Shown piece by piece: positions 10,464-23,624 of a DNA stretch of 64,000 nt (position 1 is its first letter; each line of letters starts with the position of its first letter). Below the pieces are notes generated by a model. It saw only the letters and a program-made list of their open reading frames with translations. It ran no database searches and was not told the origin of the DNA. A program made the translations under genes and the position numbers. The DNA is from Lumbricus terrestris (lineage: Eukaryota; Annelida; Clitellata; Crassiclitellata; Lumbricidae): NCBI GenBank assembly GCA_949752735.1, contig OX457050.1, forward strand, positions 40,401,553-40,465,552, given 5' to 3'.

Positions 10464-11254
10464 GGTGCGCTGACAAAGCGGCGCAGGACAAAACGGCGCC
10501 GACATAACTGCGCCGACAAGACGGCGCGGTAACAAAACGGCGCAAACTGAACTAAACAACAATGGTTTATAGTAGTTTAATAACTGAAGCAGCAAAAATA
10601 TAATTCCAAATAAGAATCCAACTTTCATTTAAATTACTATTATTTTCATCAATCCAGCTCTAATTTAAGCCAGAATGTTTTTTTTCAACCCAGCTTCCAT
10701 TTGATCCAGAATATTTTCTTCAAACCAGCTTCCATTTAAGCAAGACTATTTTCTTCAATCCAGCTTCTATTCAAGCAAGAATATTTTTCAATCAAGTTTC
10801 AATTTAAGCAAGAATATTTTCTTCAATCTAGCTTCCATTTAAGGAAGTTTATTTTCTTCAATTCAGTTTCACTTTAGGCGAAAATGTTTCCATCAATCCA
10901 GATTCTATTTAAGGAAAAATGATTTTGTATCAATCCGACTTCTATTTTAAACGCGTTCATGTAGGCTATTCTGCCCCTGTAGTTCCCAGAATCCGGAACG
11001 ATATCTCATAATCTTGAATTCGTAGTGAGTTTGCTCTTGAATAAGCAAACAATCACTAAGCTTAGACGTGTATCATAATCGTTGTGCTGCGCCGTATTGT
11101 CGGCGCCGTTTTGCCGGGGTACTTTGAATATTATTGCGCCGTTCGTCGGCGCCGTTTTGTCCTGCGCCGTTTTGATACGGCGCCGTTTTGTTCTGCGCCG
11201 TTTTGATACGGCGCCGTTTTGTCCTGCGCCGTTTTGTTACGGGCCTTACGGCGC
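10464..11254. mobile_element. Core-word element E (GGCGCC termini)
   Basis: CCTATAAAGAC flanks both sides (10453-10463 and 11255-11265). The left end has ACAAAACGGCGC, GACATAACTGCGCC and GACAAGACGGCGC words, and the right end has many GGCGCCGTTTTGTC words inverted. The interior is tandem CCAGCTTCCATTTAAGCAAGAATATTTTCTTCAAT-type units of about 37 bp (each 20 bases or less as distinct words). The 11-bp direct repeat probably contains an 8-bp TSD. It is non-coding. Confidence 0.75.
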
Positions 11255-11269
11255 CCTATAAAGACACAT

Positions 11270-11630
11270 ACCGCGGTACACGAATCATGAAAATAAATTA
11301 AATCAACTCACATTATGGCTATTAAAGGGTCGGCCCTGACCCATTCAGGTCATATGCCAGATTAATCCACAACCCGTTATTTCTAGACCGTACGACCATC
11401 CCAGTCATTTTTCAATGACGCTTCCACAAAACCTAGATTCTAAAATGAGGCATTGATGAAAAAATCACGCAATGTCCGCTATCCTTATAATTTCTCTCAA
11501 ATTGTCCTGATTACAACTTCATAACAGACCTAACGTATCCTGCAATCAAATCTGCTCTGCCTCACGTTACTTATCGAAGCAATTTGCCCCTCACGGTGCA
11601 GTATAAAGTGTAGGTGGGGGGCTCACCTAT
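11270..11630. other. No gene recognised
   Basis: No coding region, repeat or structured element could be supported here. Confidence 0.45.
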
Positions 11631-11633
11631 AGG

Positions 11634-12150
11634 CTATGCACGTACGTTATGCTGCACACGAACTAAGTATAGGCCTAAATTGCTGTCAGACCCTCCTCTG
11701 CACGTTTCTATTGACAAGCAGATACAGTTGGTATCTATAATTATACACAACTGTGTGCTTTTATTAAAGTTAATAAGGGAAAATGGCTGCAGGAAAATTA
11801 TACGCTGACGAATAAGCCTAATCATCAGGGCTTTGGAGCCAGGTGTCCCTTTCTTGCTGCCTAACATACCCCACCATGCATGAGCTGCATAAAGCAGACG
11901 CGACAGCGTTGTAGCTCGTACCACATCGTGGAGCTTGAGGCCAGCTAGACCATGAGCAGCGAGCACACGGAAGGCATAAAGAGACTGCCTGGTCCTACAA
12001 CATATCCTATCAATTGTGCATGTCAAAACTAAGATCATCAGACAACATCAAACCAAGAACCTTTAAGTTTTGAACCATAGTTAAATCTGGTCTTTCTGTT
12101 GGATCGGTCCATCCCTCTGCACACCCTATGTCTTCTGACATTTAATAAAA
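11634..12150 (-). pseudogene. LINE 3' fragment (end of reverse transcriptase ORF)
   Basis: Reading the minus strand from about 12150, frames give DLTMVQNLKVLGLMLSDDLS, then RQSLYAFRVLAAHGLAG, KLHDVVRATTLSRLLYAA and AWWG. This is the usual region just after the RT domain in many non-LTR elements (LK-LGV-LS--LSF, then the SLY-LR--HGL stretch). Only this tail remains and it changes frame. The clade cannot be set from it. Confidence 0.6.
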
Positions 12151-12959
12151 TAAAAAAATTATGTCTTATTTAGTTCGATTCCCGGGCGTCCTCCCGGCTC
12201 TAAGTCTTACACCTTTCCGAGGGGCCCGCCGGCGCGGTATGGCTTGGTGCGAACTGCATTCGCTAAAGAGTAATAAAAACGTCTATGAAACAAACGTCCA
12301 ATTTGCATAATTATGGAGTTTTCTTTACTGTGGTCTCAATAACAATTTTCGAGCAACGTAATAATAATTATTGTTATTGCAAGCGTACAGGCGACTTTAT
12401 CTTATCTTATCTTATCTTATCTGACCATTTATAAAGCGCTTCTCTCAGCAAGAGCCTTTCAGAAGCGCTCCCAGTACGTTTAACTCCGAGTAAAAAGCAA
12501 GTTTTTAGACGAGAGAAAGACGAGGATAGCCTACCAGAGAGGATGGCAGAGCGAACTGATGGGGGAAAGCCCATTCTATAGGGAGGGACCAATGAACGCA
12601 CTGGTGTGCGCACACGATAAACGCAACGCACCTATCAGCTTGGACATCTGAACAATAGCAGATCAGTCTTTTCAGTTAGCTCTGAAAGGGATTCATAGGT
12701 TTGACGTGATGCATGAAGAGTCCGTCACGGACGACTGGAGCGCTCAGTGCTTTTATGGAGTGAGACGGGATGGAAGGAGGAGCGAGAATAGAGAGGGAGG
12801 GAAGCAGAGGAATCGGGAGAGGAATTGACATCAATTGAAAGAGGAGGAGGAAAGAAGAGGGAAGCACAAAAGAAGTGCAGGAATGGGTGAAGGAGGCAGG
12901 TAGGAAAATAAAGAGTGAAAATAGTGAGAAGTAAAGTGGGATAATAAAAGATCGACAGA

Positions 12960-13046
12960 GATGGATATAGAGATGGAGAGAGGGAAAGAGGGAGAGAGAG
13001 AGAGGGAGACATGAGACATACAGACAAACAGGCAGAGATAGAGATT

Positions 13047-13140
<94 letters not shown>

Positions 13141-13559
13141 AGCGAGAGAGACATACAAAGATAGAGACAGAGACTGAGACATGGAGAGGCAAATACATAG
13201 AGACAGAGAGACAGAGAGAGGCAGAGGGACACAGAGCGAAAGAGAGAGCAAGATAGATAGACTGGGGCTGACGGGGTATTTATGGAGCGCGACGGAATGG
13301 AAGGAGGAGCGAAAATAGAGAAAGATGGAAGCAGATGAATGGGGAAAGGAATTAGACATCAATGGAAAAGGAATAGGAAGGAAGAGGGAAGCACGTGCAG
13401 TGCGGCAATAGGTAAAGCAGGCAGGCAAGAAAAAGAGAGAGTGAAAAGAGTGAGAAGGAAAGAGGAATAAATAAAAGATAGAGACAGATAATAATAGAGA
13501 TTGAGATAGATAAGCGGATAGAGAGAGACATATAGATAGAGAGCGAGAGAGACACATAA

Positions 13560-13611
<52 letters not shown>

Positions 13612-13770
13612 GGAGATAGAGAGACAGAATAGAGAGACAGACAGCGAGAGAGACATAGACAGACAGAGACAGAGAAACAGACATAGACAGAGAGACAGAC
13701 ATACATACAGACAGAGACAGACAGGCAGAGACAGACAGACAGACAAAGAGGGTAGATTGAGAGACAAATG
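12960..13770 (-). repeat. GA/CT simple-sequence region
   Basis: Perfect GA runs at about 13057-13138 and 13566-13602 lie in a longer impure GA/GACA purine stretch. Long serine/leucine-rich open frames on the minus strand are products of CT repetition. The two halves (12760-13010 and 13290-13480) also match each other (GAATGGAAGGAGGAGCGA and following), so about 500 bp has been duplicated. Confidence 0.85.
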
Positions 13771-14069
13771 CTACTAATTGCAGTTTTGATGTTGTACGGT
13801 CTGGTGCTGAAGAATCGAAATGTCAGATCTGTTAAATGACAGACTTTTCTCTTTCCATAGCGAGAGACTACGATCCGCAGTTGAATGACTTTGACGTTCT
13901 GCATTCAAATTCACCAAAGTAATTAGTTGCCAACTAGGCATCAACAACAACGACGGCGACGACAATGATGATGGATCAATAACGATGACGAACGCAAAGA
14001 CGACGACGAAAGCGGCTCCATCCTATTCAATCTCCTTCTCCATTCTCTGTCATTGTCCATAATAATAAT

Positions 14070-14071
14070 GA

Positions 14072-14103
<32 letters not shown>

Positions 14104-14662
14104 ATGGTGGTGGTGGTGGTAGTGGTGATGATGATGATGGTGGTGGTGGTGGTGATTATGGCGATGGTGATGGTGGTGGTGGTAGTGGTGATGATGATGG
14201 TGATGGTGGTGGTGGTGATGGTGGTGGTGATGATGATGGTGGTGGTGGTGGTGGTGGTGATGATGATGATGATGGTGATGGTGGTGGTGATGGTGATGGT
14301 GGTGGTGGTGGTGGTGGTGATGATGGTGGTGGTGATGATGATGGTGATGGTGGTGGTGGTGATGGTGGTGGTGGTGATGGTCGTGGTGGTGGTAATGGTG
14401 GTGGTGCTGGTGATGATGGTGGTGGTGATGATGGTGATGGTGGTGGTGGTGGTGATGATGGTGGTGGTGATGATGATGGTGATGGTGGTGGTGGTGATGG
14501 TGGTGGTGATGGTCGTGGTGGTGGTGATGGTGGTGGTGCTGGTGGTGGTGCTGGTGGTGGTGATGGTGGTGGTGGTGCTGGTGGTGATGGTGGTGGTGAT
14601 GATGGTGATGGTGATGGTGGTGCTGGTGGTGCTGGTGATGGTGGTGGTGGTGGTGGTGGTGG

Positions 14663-14695
<33 letters not shown>

Positions 14696-14729
14696 CGACG
14701 ACGACGACGACGACGATGACGACGACAAC

Positions 14730-14783
<54 letters not shown>

Positions 14784-14800
14784 AATATTATCAAATAATA
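14070..14800 (+). repeat. GGT/GAT trinucleotide array
   Basis: About 730 bp of GGT, GAT and GAC triplets, ending in a pure GAT run. The long low-complexity frames on both strands (Val/Met, Ser/Pro) come from the repeat. Confidence 0.95.
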
Positions 14801-14954
14801 TTGTTCTAATAATGACGACAATTTATATGGCGCCATAATTCAGCCATGCTGCTACAATGGCGCCCTGACAACGACAAACACACATTCAGAGACAAGCGAT
14901 CGACGAAGTCTATACAGGCAGCCACATACGGTGCCAAGAGAACGACACCTGTCC

Positions 14955-15003
14955 CATCATCACCACCACCACCACCACCACCACCACCACCCACAACCAC
15001 CAC
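14955..15003 (+). repeat. CAC microsatellite
   Basis: A short CAC tract in otherwise unremarkable sequence. A histidine-rich frame here is not a gene. Confidence 0.9.
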
Positions 15004-15236
15004 ACACATATACCCATAACTCGCGTGCCTCTCCATATGCAGATACAATCCAGTGCCTCTCCATAGTTAAGTTATATCGTTTGATTATAGTCTTTTTCTG
15101 CCATCCATTGTGAAAGGAGATGGCACTTCGAGCTGTTGCCTGAAGTAATACGAGTTGTCTTTGCAATTTTCTCATTCTGAGATTCTTTTTCTTCACTTAA
15201 CTTAAGCCTTTGAGAGTCGCTCTATGCCTATTGGTT

Positions 15237-15466
15237 GGGCGCGGTGGTGTAGTGGTGGCGTCGTTGCCTTGAAGCCGGAAGGTTCGAGGTTCGAATCCAC
15301 CTCACGTCGCCGCGTAGGGACCTTGGGCAAGTCCTTCACTCACAATTGCTCAGCGCTTCGGCGAAACTCCGCTGCAGTGTCCGCTCTGCAATGGGAGCGC
15401 CTCTGAGTAGAGAGCTTGAAGAGGCGCTATAACAAGTGCAAATACATACATACATACATACATATT
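15237..15466 (+). mobile_element. tRNA-derived SINE, copy 1
   Basis: The head contains an A-box-like GTGGTGTAGTGG (about 15245) and a perfect B-box GGTTCGAATCC (15288-15298), spaced as in a tRNA gene. The body (CTTGGGCAAGTCCTTCACTC, GCTCAGCGCTTCGGC, TCAGAGGCGCT-type words, CTATAACAAGTGC) recurs at 42314 and 62507 on the minus strand. It ends in a CATA repeat tail. No complete cloverleaf is present, so this is not a functional tRNA gene. Confidence 0.85.
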
Positions 15467-15469
15467 AGT

Positions 15470-15935
15470 GCCCTTATTATATAAGTCGATTACAAATTTT
15501 AAGCATAGGTCCACCTTTACCTTTACCTATGCTCGTATACGGGAAACCTAATTACACTGACGTTTGCTTAATGGCAAATTGTCCTTATGTAATATTATAA
15601 ACGCCTATACTGCGTCGTTCAAGCACATAACTTGATGTGTCGCTTCACCAAACACATTATTTCAACCTGGCCGTCGTAATGGTGTCTGGAGGGGAGTAAC
15701 ATAACCGGTTCGGTGAATTAAACAATTAATTTTATGACCTCTTTAGAGGTAAGAGACCGCTAGTAGATCGGCCTGCAGGAACAACGTTTTCGCAATACGA
15801 GGATTATTGATTTCTGCGTTCAATTAATTTAATGCGTCTTTATAGCACGGACTCGGCGTGCAACAAACTGTTTGGTGGCACACGGTACATTATAGTCATA
15901 GGCAGGCCCATTTTATGGTCATTGTACCAGCACCA
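15470..15935. other. No gene recognised
   Basis: Nothing recognisable between the SINE tail and the CAC tract. Confidence 0.45.
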
Positions 15936-15937
15936 AT

Positions 15938-16200
15938 ATTACCACCACCACCACCACCACCACCACCACCACCACTGCCACTGCAAGCTTCACTGAACCA
16001 CAGCCACCACAACGATGGCTATGGCCACCACTATCAGTACCACGGACACCGCCACTAACAGCACCTGCACCGGGTGCACCCGTTGCTACTACAGCCACAA
16101 CCTCCACCATCACCACCATCACCACCTCCACCATTACCACCACCACTACCATCAGCTCTACCACCATGACCTCCACAAAATCCAACACAACTGGCAGCAT
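15938..16200 (+). repeat. CAC/CCA-rich simple-sequence stretch
   Basis: A pure CAC run at 15941-15974 is followed by an impure CCACCATCAC stretch. Open frames on both strands are repeat artefacts. Confidence 0.8.
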
Positions 16201-16399
16201 CACCACAACAATATTATTACGACCATATCCTTCAAAAAAACTCAACATATAATACATAATTATTATGCAAGTAGCTCATCAGTGTACGTGCCTGGGGTGG
16301 AACGGACCCCACTTGGTAGCGTGAGGGATAAATGAATGTGTTTTTATTGTGATATGATTTTACATGCGGATGTACTTTTATGATGAAGAGCCAATCCTC

Positions 16400-17138
16400 G
16401 GGTTTACAATCAAAACCGCGCACACAAAACCGCGCACACGAAACCGCGATTCACAAAACCGCGCACGATCATTACCGCGCACAATCATTACCGCGCTTGT
16501 TTGCATATCTGTTCAAATTCGAAATTGTAACGTTCGAGGGGCTCCGAACATTCCTTTGAAACTAGTATTCTGTCGACGATCCTAACCACTCTTGTTTGAG
16601 CATCTGTTTAATCGGTGTCACGACAACTGGTCTACAGACAGCTCGTCAGACGACAACTGATCTATAGACAACTGGTCAAGCGCTTGAGAAATGGAAGCTG
16701 GATTAAATTACTTTGGAGGTGAAATGGATGCTGGATTGATGAAAAACGCAAGAAAAATTGAGGCTGGATGAAGGTTCTTTTACAGGTGAAATAGAAGCCC
16801 GACTGACAAAAATAGCGCATGAGAAATGGAAGCTGGATGAGGGTATTTTTAGATATTCAATAGAAGCTGGATTGACGAAAATAACGCATGAGAAATGGAA
16901 GCTGTATGAAGGTTTTTTAGATATAAAATAGAAGCTGGATTGGCTAAAATAGCGAACGAGAAATAGAAGTTGGATGAAGGCATTTTTAGACCTGACACAG
17001 AAGCTGGATGCATGTTGAAATACTTGAATGCAGTTAAGATCGTGCGCGGTAAGAAATGTGCGCGGTAGTGATCGTGCGCGGTTTTGTGAATCGCGGTTTT
17101 GTGTGCGCGGTTTTGTGTGCGCGGTTTTGACCGGATAC
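16400..17138. mobile_element. Core-word element D (CCGCGC termini)
   Basis: Same family as element C. The left end reads ACCGCGCACACAAAACCGCG and CCGCGATTCACAAAACCGCG; the right end carries the same words inverted before GGATACC. The centre has GACAACTGGTCTACAGACAG and related words, and the right arm has inverted CCAGCTTC units. The left arm core is much shortened. Flanks CAATCCTC and CCAACCTC resemble each other but are not an exact TSD. Confidence 0.7.
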
Positions 17139-17467
17139 CCCAACCTCTTTGTCACACAAAATCACTAAAAGACCTAACTGAAGAAAGTGGTTTAGTGGAG
17201 GTTGCAGTGGTGGTGGTGGTGGTGCTGTTGGTGATATTGGTGCTGGTGGTGCTAGTGATTGTGGCAATGGACGTTGTCTCCTTGAGTCTTCAGTACCGAT
17301 TCGATTGGATTGGCCAAGCTGTCATTCGACGACGCATGCGCGCACGCTCACGAAAGAGCATAAAAGCCGATGCCAGGTCCAATGGTCCAGTGACTGCATT
17401 CAGCTTCTGCGTTTACACACACGTTACAACTATTGTATATATCGTTTAAATTTGGAGAAACTGGAAG

Positions 17468-18071
17468 ATGAGTCATCCATTCACACTTGAATACATGATG
17501 GAAGGCGAAATGCCATCAACAGAGGTAGATGAAGATGGTGCGAAACCAGACGAAATTCAACAAGAATCAAATGTGGACAACAGTCAGAGAGAGTGGAGAC
17601 CGAGAATGATTGAGAATAAGTCAGTTACCGATGGATGTGAGACCGATTTAGATGGAGAACCTGATGATGGGTCATTGGAGGAGATCAAGGTAGAGATGGA
17701 TATAACCATCAAAGATAATGAGAGAGTGAGTTTCTTCAAGATCCTGAGAATGGCCATGAGACGTCGGATGAAAATCTTTGCGGAGGAAGTTTCCATTGTG
17801 GGTTTGTCTTACTTGGTCAAACCATCATCACATAAAGTTGGCTCCATAATCCGTAAGTTTGTATGGTCCATGCTTCTCCTGTTCGGAACGGGTTTCATGG
17901 TTTACCAGATATGCGATCGAATATCTTACTATCTGACATATCCAACCATCGTCAACTATCGAGTGGCTTACAACCGATCTCTGCGCTTTCCTACAGTTAC
18001 AATCTGCTCAGAGTTCTTTATGAGCAAAAAAGCTTGGGTGTCGATTGGTAAACAATTTGCGAATATTTTTG
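17468..18071 (+). CDS. DEG/ENaC (ASIC-like) channel subunit, exon 1
   Basis: This encodes about 201 residues: an acidic N-terminal cytoplasmic tail, a pre-membrane segment with KVGSIIRKFVWS, the first membrane helix (about residues 130-152, MLLLFGTGFMVYQI), and the extracellular start with the hallmark FPTVTIC at about residue 174. DEG/ENaC subunits are amiloride-type, trimeric, voltage-independent sodium channels with two membrane helices. The His-Gly gating motif before TM1 reads Val-Gly here (SIVGLSYL). The donor is G/GTGAAT at 18071/18072, phase 1. Open reading continues past it only into a GAT repeat. The start is the first Met after stops; an upstream non-coding exon cannot be excluded. 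The next exon is 20 kb away. Confidence 0.85.
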
Positions 18072-18091
18072 GTGAATTACAAACTTGTATC

Positions 18092-18540
<449 letters not shown>

Positions 18541-19776
18541 ATCGACAACTTATTAAGAGAAGGTCTATCTACCATCTTGAACGTGGACCTTGACGACGAC
18601 CGCTGGCTGCAGGTTTCTTTGCCTGTCAGAGATGGTGGCCTTGGAGTTCGCTGTGCATCAACGCTGGCACTTTCTGCCTTTCTGGCTTCTGCCGCTAGCA
18701 AGAGCGAACTTCAGGCCTGCATCCTACATACAGAGTCAGCTGATGTTCCATATGTTCTTGCAGACTCAGCTCTCAACGCATGAATTACCCTGAAAGGCGC
18801 AGACCCACCTACTGGAGCAGCATCTCACAGCCAAAATGAGTGGGATTCTAGGTTCATTGAAAAGGCATGGACGGGTCTGCTCGAGTCCACCAGTGTCCCA
18901 TGCGACCGCGCTCGTCTGCTAGCTTCGAGAGCCCCTCATTCTGGAGACTGGATGCTTGCTCCCCCTGTGACTGCGCTAGGCCTGCGCCTCTCAGACGAGG
19001 AGATACGGTTTGCAGTTGGCGTGAGATTAGGAACGTCGCTTTGTGAACCTCATGTGTGCCACCACTGCCGAGGGAATGTCGACGCGAGAGGATTGCATGG
19101 ACTGGTATGCAAATGAGGAAGCGGTATGCACCAAAGACATAACATGCTAAACGATGTCGTCTGGAGAGCTCTTGGACGGGCGAAAATCCCGTCCCACAAA
19201 GAACCCCTTGGTCTGCTAAGAGAAGACGGAAAGCGACCAGACGGTGTGACAATCATCTTTTGGTCACGAGGTCGATGCCTGGCATGGGATGTGACAGTGC
19301 CCGACACTTTCGCCCTGTCTCACCTTCCACACACATCAATCGGAGCTGGCGGAGCCGCCGAACGCGCAGCTGCGTTGAAAAATATCAAGTATTCCACCAT
19401 AACCAATACCCACGATTTTGTGGCGGTCGCCTTGGAGACCGGCGGCGCTTGGTGCAAAGAAGGACTGAATTTCATTTCTGATTTGGGAAGGAGAATTGCT
19501 GCCGCTACCCATGACCCTATGGAAGCGTCATACTTATTCCAGCGGATTTCTGTGACCTTCAGCGGGGGAACGCCATTTGCCTCTCCGGAACATTGCCACC
19601 GCTAACCGATCGACACGAGAAGGAGATTTACAATCCGGCAAAACGAGACGAGGTACGACAGAAGGAAGCGACCTGCAGGAGATGAGACTGTGTGGCACAT
19701 TAATATGTCGATAATAGCCTAGACATTAGGGTGGTTCGAATGTAATGGACAAAAAACTTTTTCTTGAATAAATGTT
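18541..19776 (+). pseudogene. Non-LTR retrotransposon fragment, copy 1 (3' half)
   Basis: The 5'-truncated copy starts after an AAT/AAC run. It reads PVRDGGLGVRCASTLALSAF, then APHSGDWMLAPPVTALGLRL, a Cys/His cluster (CEPHVCHHCRGN, HGLVC), LNDVVWRALGRAKIP, and GKRPDGVTIIFWSRGRCLAW followed by Asp. Motif order Cys/His cluster, then RPD, then Asp about 15 residues later is that of the restriction-like endonuclease of R2/R4-type LINEs. Stops include TGA at 19114-19116, and the frame changes several times. It ends with GAATAAATGTT and an AAT tail. It is the same family as copies at 19936, 32891 and 36612. Confidence 0.75.
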
Positions 19777-19777
19777 C

Positions 19778-19875
<98 letters not shown>

Positions 19876-19882
19876 TAATAAT

Positions 19883-19934
<52 letters not shown>
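19777..19934 (+). repeat. AAT array joining two LINE copies
   Basis: About 50 AAT units form the 3' tail of LINE copy 1. LINE copy 2 starts immediately after. Confidence 0.95.
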
Positions 19935-19935
19935 T

Positions 19936-21178
19936 ATCTTTTGAGAGTAGCACCGTGTTGGAACCACCCCTTACTAGTGAAGATGGACGACAAAATGCGG
20001 GATGGACTGGAAAAGATCATCAACATCGGGCTCAGCGATTTGCAATGGACTCAGGCCACTCTTCCGATTAGAGACGGCGGACTCGGGATCAGACGCGTTT
20101 CGATGCTGGCTTCTTCAGCCTATTTGGCCTCAGCTGCATCAACCAAGTCGCTCGTGGACGCCGTGCTCAACACGGAAGTGTGGAGTGACGCATACGTGGA
20201 GGAAATCCTGGAGGCCAGAAAAGCAACCCACCCGGGAGGAGAGGAGCCAGCCCTTACCAGCCAGAAGGCCTGGGACAGGCCTTTGATTGACATTGACAAG
20301 GCTACAGTGTTGTCTGCCAACATTGATCCACTCAACCGGGCAAGGTTGGGCGCGGTGACATCGCCCCACGCTGGAGACTGGCTCTCGACTGTTCCCGTGG
20401 TCGCTTGCGGGTTGGGTCTCAGCAATGACGCCGTGCGAGTCGCGGTCGGTCTACGACTGGGACTCGATCTCTGTGCACCGCATCAATGCCAGTGCGGTGA
20501 GACCGCCGATCCTGGGGGCCACCACGGGCTTGTATGCAGAAGATCTACGGGGAGAGCTGCTCGCCACTTCGCCGTGAATGATATCATCTGGAGAGCCCTT
20601 GTAAAGGCAGATATTCCAAGTTCGAAGGAACCACCGGGCCTTATCCGGACAGACGGCAAGAGACCGGATGGAGCAACATTAGTACCCTGGGCGAGGGGCA
20701 GGTATGTCGCATGGGATGCAACATCCATCCATACCTGTGCTACATCTTACCTCAACATCACATCATCAGTGCCTGGAGGGGCAGCCGAACACGCCGCGAA
20801 CCGAAAAAGCACCAAATACTCAACCCTTCCGACCACCCACGATTTCGTCCCCGTCGCCATCGAATCATTGGGCCCCATCAATCGGACAGGTCGTGAATTC
20901 TTGATGGAGTTGGGGTGTCGCATGACCGCCGTCTCAGGGGACCCTCGAGAGACTTTGCACTTATTTCAACGTTTGTCTATTTGCACCCAAAGATTTAATG
21001 CCATAGCCTTCAGGGGCACATTTGCACAACACACCAGGGTAGAGGACGACTGATCTCACTAATATGCATTTAATTTAGTTTTAGTTGTGGAAAACAATTA
21101 GCACATTGTGCCTGTGTTTGTCAGGCGTTTGCACATCTGCACATTTGTTTGCACAGTTTGAAATGGAAATAAATGTTG

Positions 21179-21180
<2 letters not shown>
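19936..21180 (+). pseudogene. Non-LTR retrotransposon fragment, copy 2 (open C-terminal part)
   Basis: An uninterrupted 370-codon frame (19941-21053) covers the C-terminal part of the same LINE protein: IRDGGLGIRRVSMLASSAYL, SPHAGDWLSTVPVVACGLGL, a CCHC-like cluster (CAPHQCQCGE, HHGLVC), RAARHFAVNDIIWRAL, then GKRPDGATLVPWARGRYVAW and Asp, and a tail ending FAQHTRVEDD. The RT domain is missing because the copy is 5'-truncated right after the AAT array. The 3' UTR ends AAATAAATGTTGTA and then AAT. The intact frame suggests a young insertion. The restriction-like endonuclease assignment is inferred from motif order. Confidence 0.75.
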
Positions 21181-21236
<56 letters not shown>

Positions 21237-21352
21237 TAAATAAAAAAAAAATAAAAAAATAAAATAATAATAATAATAATAATACCTCTTTCCTCTAAAA
21301 AAAAAATAAAAAATAAAAATAAAAAAAAATAAATAAAAAAATTTAAAAAAAA

Positions 21353-21407
<55 letters not shown>
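21181..21407 (+). repeat. AAT/AAAT array after LINE copy 2
   Basis: AAT units, an impure A-rich AAAT stretch, then more AAT units. This is the 3' tail of copy 2, later expanded. Confidence 0.9.
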
Positions 21408-21464
21408 GAGGATTATATCTTTCGTAATTATATTATTAATATAATTAATAGAGGATTAATTATA
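21408..21464 (+). repeat. Left member of a direct repeat flanking the Helitron-like element
   Basis: AGAGGATTATATCTTTCGTA and the palindrome-like ATTATATTATTAATATAAT occur here and again at 32659-32706 on the far side of the 11-kb insertion. The repeat is longer than any Helitron or Polinton TSD, so it was probably already duplicated in the target. Confidence 0.7.
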
Positions 21465-21741
21465 TCTTTTAATATAAAGCTCAAAGTTTGTCCTTCTGTG
21501 TGTGTGACAATGAATTTTGCCCGGAGGCCTACTCGGAAATTACAGCGATTCGTTTTTTAAAAAAAATTTGCAATCGATTCTTACCCACATTTCGAGTTAA
21601 ACGCCACTATTTTCAGCTGTCAATTAATTTTACAGCCCGTGCTGTCAACATTTTAACTTCACACGCGATTCGAAAGCTATGCACGTTGATCGCCTGTCTT
21701 TATTAACACGCCATTTGCTTTGAAACCACCGATGATATATG

Positions 21742-21908
21742 AGTAGTGTGGTAACCACGTGCACTGGTGCAAGGATACTGCCTCACTGAGTTGGGATACT
21801 GCCTCAGCAATTAAAAAGTAATTAATCACGCCCCAATGACGTCATCGGCCACCCCCCCCCAGTGAGTTAGTATCCCAACCTAGTGAGTTAGTATCCTAAT
21901 TAATATTC
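21742..21908 (+). repeat. Polinton left TIR
   Basis: Near-identical, inverted, to 32060-32209, differing by a small duplication (CAACCTAGTGAGTTAGTATC) and single bases. Beyond 21908 a more diverged inverted similarity continues (AAGGTCTATTG, then GT-rich words) to about 22130. Sub-repeats TAATTAATATTCATG plus TGACGTCAT occur up to about 22450. Confidence 0.9.
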
Positions 21909-23451
21909 ATGTGGATGTGAGGGCCGGAATGAGGACAACAACCAATGACAAGCGACCAAATTGTCACTCGACCTCATTATGTTAATTAGCCCCAACTCTA
22001 ATTAATATTCATGTTGTGACATCATATTCGAGAATTTTCTACACAAGGTCTATTGTTTTTTGTATGTGTGTTTGTTTGGTATGTCTGTCTGTCTGCCTGT
22101 CTGTGTGCCTATGTACCACTAGCATACATTGTGCTCATTACTATTCATATATGCAGTGACGTCATCTTCCACAACCATCTCGAACTTTCCAGTGCGTATG
22201 CTTGGTTGTATGTTTGCGTGTTTGTCTCTGTCTGTGTGTATAACTAGACTATTAAGCATGCCTTATTGCTGTGCTGCAGGTCTAATTAATATTCATGCTG
22301 CGACGTCATCTTCCAGTACGTTCTTTAGAACTCAATGGTTAACACTGGAACAGGCCATAATTATATGCATCTCTCTATATACGCCTCTGACCTTCTGTCT
22401 GTCCATGTGTGTGTGTGTGTATGACGTCATAGCCGTGGAACTTTCTGGTTAACACTGGAAGACTGTCGAACATCGAATAATTAAATACCCCCACCCGCCC
22501 ATCCACCCCTCTGCCTACCTCACTCTGTACATGGCTATTGTATTAACAATGCAGTAATCGCACGGGTCTTATACAAAGAACCACTGTCCTCTCTAAGCGC
22601 CTCGGGCCATCTGCACCGCGTGCCATTATGTGAGGTGTCTCTGCCATAATTATGCATACGCGACAAACCGTCACCCACCCACGCGTCATTCAATTCGGTT
22701 TGCAGCATGAGTGCATTTATTTAAACGATAATTTTTTCTTTCCATCACATTATACAAAAAGCGAAAAGCAGCACCCTCACTTAATGCAGACGTGCGTCTA
22801 GCATCATCAGTGTTTCTCAGGTTGGAAGAAACTGTTGTGCAAGCATTTGCATCGGCGTTGTAATAAAGACTATTACAGTCATTCGTTTTCTAAATGCAGC
22901 CTTGACTCTGCATGACATGGTCAGAATGCAGCGTTGGCTCTACATGGCATGGTTAGAATACAGTCAATTTCTTTACGGGTTTTGCATAGTACTTCAACTC
23001 AGTCATTATTGTTGCACTATGTAATGCCAGTCCAAAGCGATGTAAAGGAGGGGTACACTAAAGTACTGGCAGCGCTTCCATCAGCTTCTCCACACGGCTA
23101 AAATGTCTATTATATATTTGTACGTGCAGCTGTCATTGTCTACGTCTCTGTGTGTCAGTGTGCGTGAGTATATCGTTAATGCGCCATTAAGGCCGCCAGC
23201 TTTCCAGCACGTTCTCCATGCAACTAGTCTTCTATTGTTATTTTGCCTGTGCATGATGTCACTATTCGAGAAGGAACGCTAATTATTCTTCTAGAAGGTC
23301 GTAGAAGATTCGCGAGTTTCTAAGAAAAAATAGTTCCGACGACTTGTGCGCAGGAAAAGAAAATAGACCGTCACACATTTGTATAATTACGGCAGCGCGT
23401 ATGGTTATAATCTAACAGCGAGGTGTACATGTATTAATGCGCTACGATTAT

Positions 23452-23460
23452 TATAAAAAG
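23452..23460 (+). promoter_or_regulatory. Probable TATA box of the Polinton polymerase gene
   Basis: TATAAAAAG stands 165 bp upstream of the start codon I chose at 23625. It is a good TATA match with a plausible 5' UTR, but there is no transcript evidence. Confidence 0.4.
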
Positions 23461-23624
23461 TGATCGTTTTTCCATCGCTTATTCAAACGATTCTGGATCT
23501 GCAGACGACGTTCTTCTTCATCATCAGCCGTATTCTCCTACAGCGGAAGGCGATCTTCTTCTTCTTCAGCGATCGACGGCACTTCGAATTTTTCTACACG
23601 CATCGGCTACCGAAGATATCTGCT

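Noticed and set aside
12676..13767. Long Ser/Leu-rich frame on the minus strand
   Set aside because: Product of a CT repeat.
14053..14838. Val/Met and Ser/Pro frames
   Set aside because: Trinucleotide array read in different frames.
15243..15300. Functional tRNA gene from A- and B-box matches
   Set aside because: The stem pairing is poor and the same body occurs in three dispersed copies, so it is a SINE head.
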